In this document: positions 5,543-7,986 of the stretch, one piece after another
How positions within the stretch are numbered: the first letter of the stretch is position 1
Layout: every line of letters starts with the position of its first letter
Notes under the pieces: model-generated
What the model was told of the DNA's origin: nothing
Seen by the model: only the letters and a program-made list of their open reading frames with translations
Databases searched by the model: none
Made by a program: the position numbers and the translations under genes
Assembly: GCA_035541255.1 (NCBI GenBank)
Contig: DATKNR010000102.1
Span: 1-7,986, forward strand
Source of the DNA: JOPF136 sp035541255
Lineage (GTDB): Bacteria; Acidobacteriota; Terriglobia; Acidiferrales; UBA7541
Reading direction: 5' to 3'
Length of the DNA: 7,986 nucleotides

Positions 5543-6598
5543 ATGACAACCGCCACGATGCAGGCTCTCCGGAAGCCGCGTCCCGAGCCCGGGGCGCAGA
5601 TCGAGAGCGTTCCCGTACCGACGCCGCGTCCAGGAGAAGTTCTGGTGCGTGTGCGCGCCGCGTCCATTTGCGGCACCGACCTGCACATCTACCACTGGGA
5701 CAAGTGGTCTGCGTCTCGGCTGCATCCGCCGCTCACGTTCGGGCACGAATTCTGCGGAGTGGTGGAGGCGGTGGGCGAAGGTGTGACGCGATTCGCGCCC
5801 GGCGACCGGGTGACCGCGGAAATGCACGTGGCCTGCTACCACTGCCGGCCGTGCCGCGCCGGGCAGCCGCATCTGTGCCAGAACGTGCGCATCCTGGGGA
5901 TCGATCAGGACGGTTGCTTCGCGGAATTCGTCCGCATCCCGGCGGCAAACTTGTGGAAGCTGGACGCGGCGATTCCGGATCACTACGCGGCAATCATGGA
6001 CCCGCTGGGCAACGCGGTGCACTCCGTGCTGGCGGGGCCGATTGCGGGAGCAACGGTGGCGGTGACGGGCTGCGGGCCCATCGGGCTGATGAGCATCGCG
6101 GTGGCGAAGGCATGCGGCTGCTCGACGCTCTACGCCACGGAGATTTCGCCGCATCGTGCGAAGCTCGCTCGCGAGATGGGCGCGGACGTGGTGCTGAATC
6201 CGCGGGAGACCGACGCAGCGGCGGACGTGCTGCGCGAAACGGACGGAGCCGGCGTGGACGTGCTGCTGGAAATGAGCGGAAACCCGGCGGCGGTGCGGCA
6301 AGGATTTGCGATGCTGCGCTCGGGCGGGCGCGCGTCGCTGCTGGGAATTCCGGCCGAACCGGTGACGCTGGACCTGCTGGGCGACGTGATTTTCAAAGGC
6401 GCGACGGTGCTGGGTATCTACGGCCGGAAAATGTTTGAAACCTGGCTGCAGATGGACGCGCTGCTGCGCGGCCACCGGCTAAACCTGGAACCGCTGTTCA
6501 AGGAGCGGCTAAGGCTGGGCGATTATGCGCGCGCGTTTCAATTGCTGGAGCAGGGCGCGGCGGGAAAAGTTTTGCTGCTTCCGAACGGCGCGGAGTAA
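5543..6598 (+). CDS. tdh: L-threonine 3-dehydrogenase
   Basis: This cytoplasmic zinc- and NAD-dependent enzyme oxidises L-threonine to 2-amino-3-ketobutyrate. The 351-residue product is a medium-chain dehydrogenase. Catalytic zinc ligands are C43 in ICGTDLHIYHWDKW and H68-E69 in GHE. The structural zinc site is C98, C101, C104 and C112. The NAD-binding turn is G176-CGPI-G181, followed by an acidic residue in YATEIS that fits NAD rather than NADP. DPLGNAVH (153-160) and KMFETWLQM near the end are typical of Tdh as opposed to other alcohol dehydrogenases. Positions run five ahead of E. coli Tdh (C38 there), so Met6 at 5558 aligns with the E. coli start. GAGGAG (5536-5541) is only one base before the 5543 ATG but 16 bases before 5558, so the start is uncertain by five residues. 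kbl follows 113 bases later on the same strand, supporting the assignment. Confidence 0.93.
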   Translation: MTTATMQALRKPRPEPGAQIESVPVPTPRPGEVLVRVRAASICGTDLHIYHWDKWSASRLHPPLTFGHEFCGVVEAVGEGVTRFAPGDRVTAEMHVACYHCRPCRAGQPHLCQNVRILGIDQDGCFAEFVRIPAANLWKLDAAIPDHYAAIMDPLGNAVHSVLAGPIAGATVAVTGCGPIGLMSIAVAKACGCSTLYATEISPHRAKLAREMGADVVLNPRETDAAADVLRETDGAGVDVLLEMSGNPAAVRQGFAMLRSGGRASLLGIPAEPVTLDLLGDVIFKGATVLGIYGRKMFETWLQMDALLRGHRLNLEPLFKERLRLGDYARAFQLLEQGAAGKVLLLPNGAE

Positions 6599-6606
6599 CC
6601 TGTTGC

Positions 6607-6687
6607 GCGCAGACATTCCCGTCTGCGCACTGCACCGCTGGCACAAATGAAGAGACGGACACGAGTGGCTGCCGGCAGGCAGGCCTG
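6607..6687. repeat. Palindromic elements between tdh and kbl
   Basis: GCGCAGAC (6607-6614) and GTCTGCGC (6621-6628) form a perfect 8-bp stem with a 6-base ATTCCC loop, 9 bases after the tdh stop. A second element, CAGGCCTG (6680-6687), is a perfect 8-bp palindrome within a GGCAGGCAGGCCTG run. There is no T-tract, so the hairpin is not a standard terminator. It looks like an intercistronic repeat that could stabilise the tdh end of the mRNA or tune kbl expression. Confidence 0.5.
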
Positions 6688-6711
6688 TCCCACCGGAATC
6701 TTGGAGGAACC

Positions 6712-7914
6712 ATGGCGAATCCAGCACGCACGCAGCTTGCCTACCTCGAAGCCACGCTCGACGAGCTGAAGCAGCAGCACCGCTACTTCCATCTGCGGGT
6801 GCTTTCGGGCGAGCAGAAGCCCGTGGCCACGTTCGATGGACGGAAAGTGATAAATCTCAGCTCGAACAATTATCTGGGCCTGGCCAGTCATCCGAAGTTG
6901 CGCGCGGCGGCGCTGGCCGCCATTCGCAAGTACGGAGTAGGCGCAGGAGCAGTGCGGACGATTTCCGGAACGATGAAAATTCACATGGACCTGGAGCGGC
7001 AGATCGCGAAATTCAAGCACACCGAGGCGTGCGTGGTGTTCCAGTCGGGGTTCGCGGCCAATGCGGGAACCGTCTCCGCCATCCTGGGAAAGGACGATCT
7101 GATCATCTCCGACGAACTGAATCACGCGTCGATCATCGACGGGTGCCGGCTTTCGAAGGCCGCCATCCGTGTGTTCAAGCACAAGGACACGGCGGACTGC
7201 GCGAAAATCTGCGAGGAAACCAAAGACTGGCCGGGGCACAAACTATTGATTACTGACGGCGTGTTCAGCATGGACGGCGATATCGCGCCGCTCCCGGCGC
7301 TGTGCGATCTGGCGGACAAATACAACTGCATCATGATGGTGGACGACGCGCACTCCTCTGGAGTGCTGGGACGCAATGGCCGCGGCACCATCGACCATCT
7401 GGGCTGCCATGGACGGGTGGATATCCAGGTGGGAACGCTGAGCAAAGCGATCGGAGCGATGGGCGGCTATGTGTGCGGGTCGCAACAACTGATCGAATTT
7501 CTCTACCATCGCGCGCGGCCATTCCTGTTTTCCACGTCGCATCCGCCGTCGGTGGCGGCCACGTGCCAGGCAGCGTTCACGCTGCTGGCGTCGCGCGCGG
7601 GCGCGGAGCTGATCGCGCGGCTGTGGGAGAACACGCGCTATTTCCAGAAAGGGCTCGTCGAACAGGGTTTTTTGCCGAGCGGAAGCGAGACGCCAATCTC
7701 GCCAATTCCGGTGGGCGACGCGGGCAAAGCCTTCGAATTCTCGCGCGATCTGTTCAAAGCCGGCGTATTCGCTCCCGCCGTGGGTTACCCAACCGTTGCG
7801 GAGGGAAAAGCGCGTCTGCGCGCCATCGTGACGGCGACGCACACGCGGAAGGACCTGGAGAAAGCGCTCGACACCCTGGGCCGCGTGGCCCGGAGGCTCG
7901 CGATCATCCACTAG
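6712..7914 (+). CDS. kbl: Glycine C-acetyltransferase (2-amino-3-ketobutyrate CoA ligase)
   Basis: This cytoplasmic PLP enzyme cleaves 2-amino-3-ketobutyrate with CoA to glycine and acetyl-CoA, the second step after Tdh. The 400-residue product (E. coli Kbl has 398) belongs to the alpha-oxoamine synthases. Landmarks in order: SSNNYLGLASHP; GAGAVRTISGTMKIHMDLE; FQSGFAANAGT; DELNHASIIDG; DGVFSMDGDIAPL; VDDAHSSG, with D211 and H214 for the cofactor ring; and GTLSKAIGAMGGY, with Lys245 forming the PLP Schiff base. These sit one residue ahead of the E. coli positions. BioF and 5-aminolevulinate synthase are the nearest alternatives, but the GAGAVRTISGTMKIH block and the tdh neighbour favour Kbl. 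GGAGG (6703-6707) is 4 bases before the ATG. tdh and kbl are separated by 113 bases with palindromes but are probably one operon. Confidence 0.94.
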   Translation: MANPARTQLAYLEATLDELKQQHRYFHLRVLSGEQKPVATFDGRKVINLSSNNYLGLASHPKLRAAALAAIRKYGVGAGAVRTISGTMKIHMDLERQIAKFKHTEACVVFQSGFAANAGTVSAILGKDDLIISDELNHASIIDGCRLSKAAIRVFKHKDTADCAKICEETKDWPGHKLLITDGVFSMDGDIAPLPALCDLADKYNCIMMVDDAHSSGVLGRNGRGTIDHLGCHGRVDIQVGTLSKAIGAMGGYVCGSQQLIEFLYHRARPFLFSTSHPPSVAATCQAAFTLLASRAGAELIARLWENTRYFQKGLVEQGFLPSGSETPISPIPVGDAGKAFEFSRDLFKAGVFAPAVGYPTVAEGKARLRAIVTATHTRKDLEKALDTLGRVARRLAIIH

Positions 7915-7916
7915 AC

Positions 7917-7941
7917 CGCGGCGCGGGTGAAAGCCGCCGCG
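7917..7941 (+). terminator. Possible hairpin at the end of the tdh-kbl unit
   Basis: CGCGGCG (7917-7923) pairs perfectly with CGCCGCG (7935-7941) around an 11-base loop, starting 3 bases after the kbl stop. No T-run follows, so it would be an atypical terminator or only a 3' stabilising stem. The remaining 45 bases to the window edge show no feature. Confidence 0.3.
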
Positions 7942-7986
7942 ACACCTTCACACCGCCGGAACAGCAGGCGCCGGCGAGGTGCGCAC

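Noticed and set aside
5392..6438. 348-codon plus-strand open frame overlapping tdh in another frame
   Set aside because: It is an Arg/Gly/Ala-rich out-of-frame shadow, while the tdh frame carries all zinc and NAD motifs.
5357..6475. Long minus-strand extension of the transporter reading frame (up to 820 codons in total)
   Set aside because: It is the antisense of tdh, is rich in Arg and His with no recognisable domain, and lies before the start that has a ribosome binding site. It is an open frame caused by high GC content, not a fusion protein.

Overview
The window is GC-rich, densely coded bacterial chromosome. The gene set, the protein style (for example the transposase C-terminus and the threonine-degradation pair) and the short palindromic intergenic repeats resemble Acidobacteriota. 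That placement is an inference from familiarity; there is no rRNA or other phylogenetic marker here.

Layout. 1-300 (+) is the C-terminal part of a REP-associated tyrosine (RAYT/IS200-like) transposase, cut by the window edge. 301-552 is a non-coding tail holding two copies of a hairpin-forming repeat, the expected partner of such a transposase. 553-894 (-) encodes a 113-residue protein of unknown role whose middle part resembles the C-terminal domain of ribosomal protein L7/L12. 895-1167 is non-coding and ends in a block of nested inverted repeats. 1168-2814 (-) is a secreted D-Ala-D-Ala carboxypeptidase of the PBP4/DacB (S13) type. A divergent intergenic region (2815-3065) carries a plausible sigma70-type promoter for each side, a dyad over the dacB -35 box and a stable hairpin in the leader of the next gene. 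3066-3365 (+) is an HU-family DNA-binding protein, closed by a clear intrinsic terminator. On the minus strand, a POT-like major facilitator transporter (4013-5356) and a secreted SnoaL/NTF2-like protein (3518-3997) form a two-gene operon with a 15-base gap. Divergent from it, tdh (5543-6598) and kbl (6712-7914) encode the two-step threonine-to-glycine route.

How the genes work together. The clearest functional unit is tdh-kbl: Tdh oxidises L-threonine to 2-amino-3-ketobutyrate, and Kbl cleaves this with CoA to glycine and acetyl-CoA. The divergently transcribed transporter may import peptides or related substrates, which would suit amino-acid catabolism, but that link is only positional. DacB acts on cell-wall peptidoglycan, and HU is a nucleoid protein.

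I found no convincing new multi-gene system. The items most worth a second look are the transposase/repeat pair, the L7/L12-like orphan protein, and the structured non-coding elements around dacB, HU and tdh-kbl.
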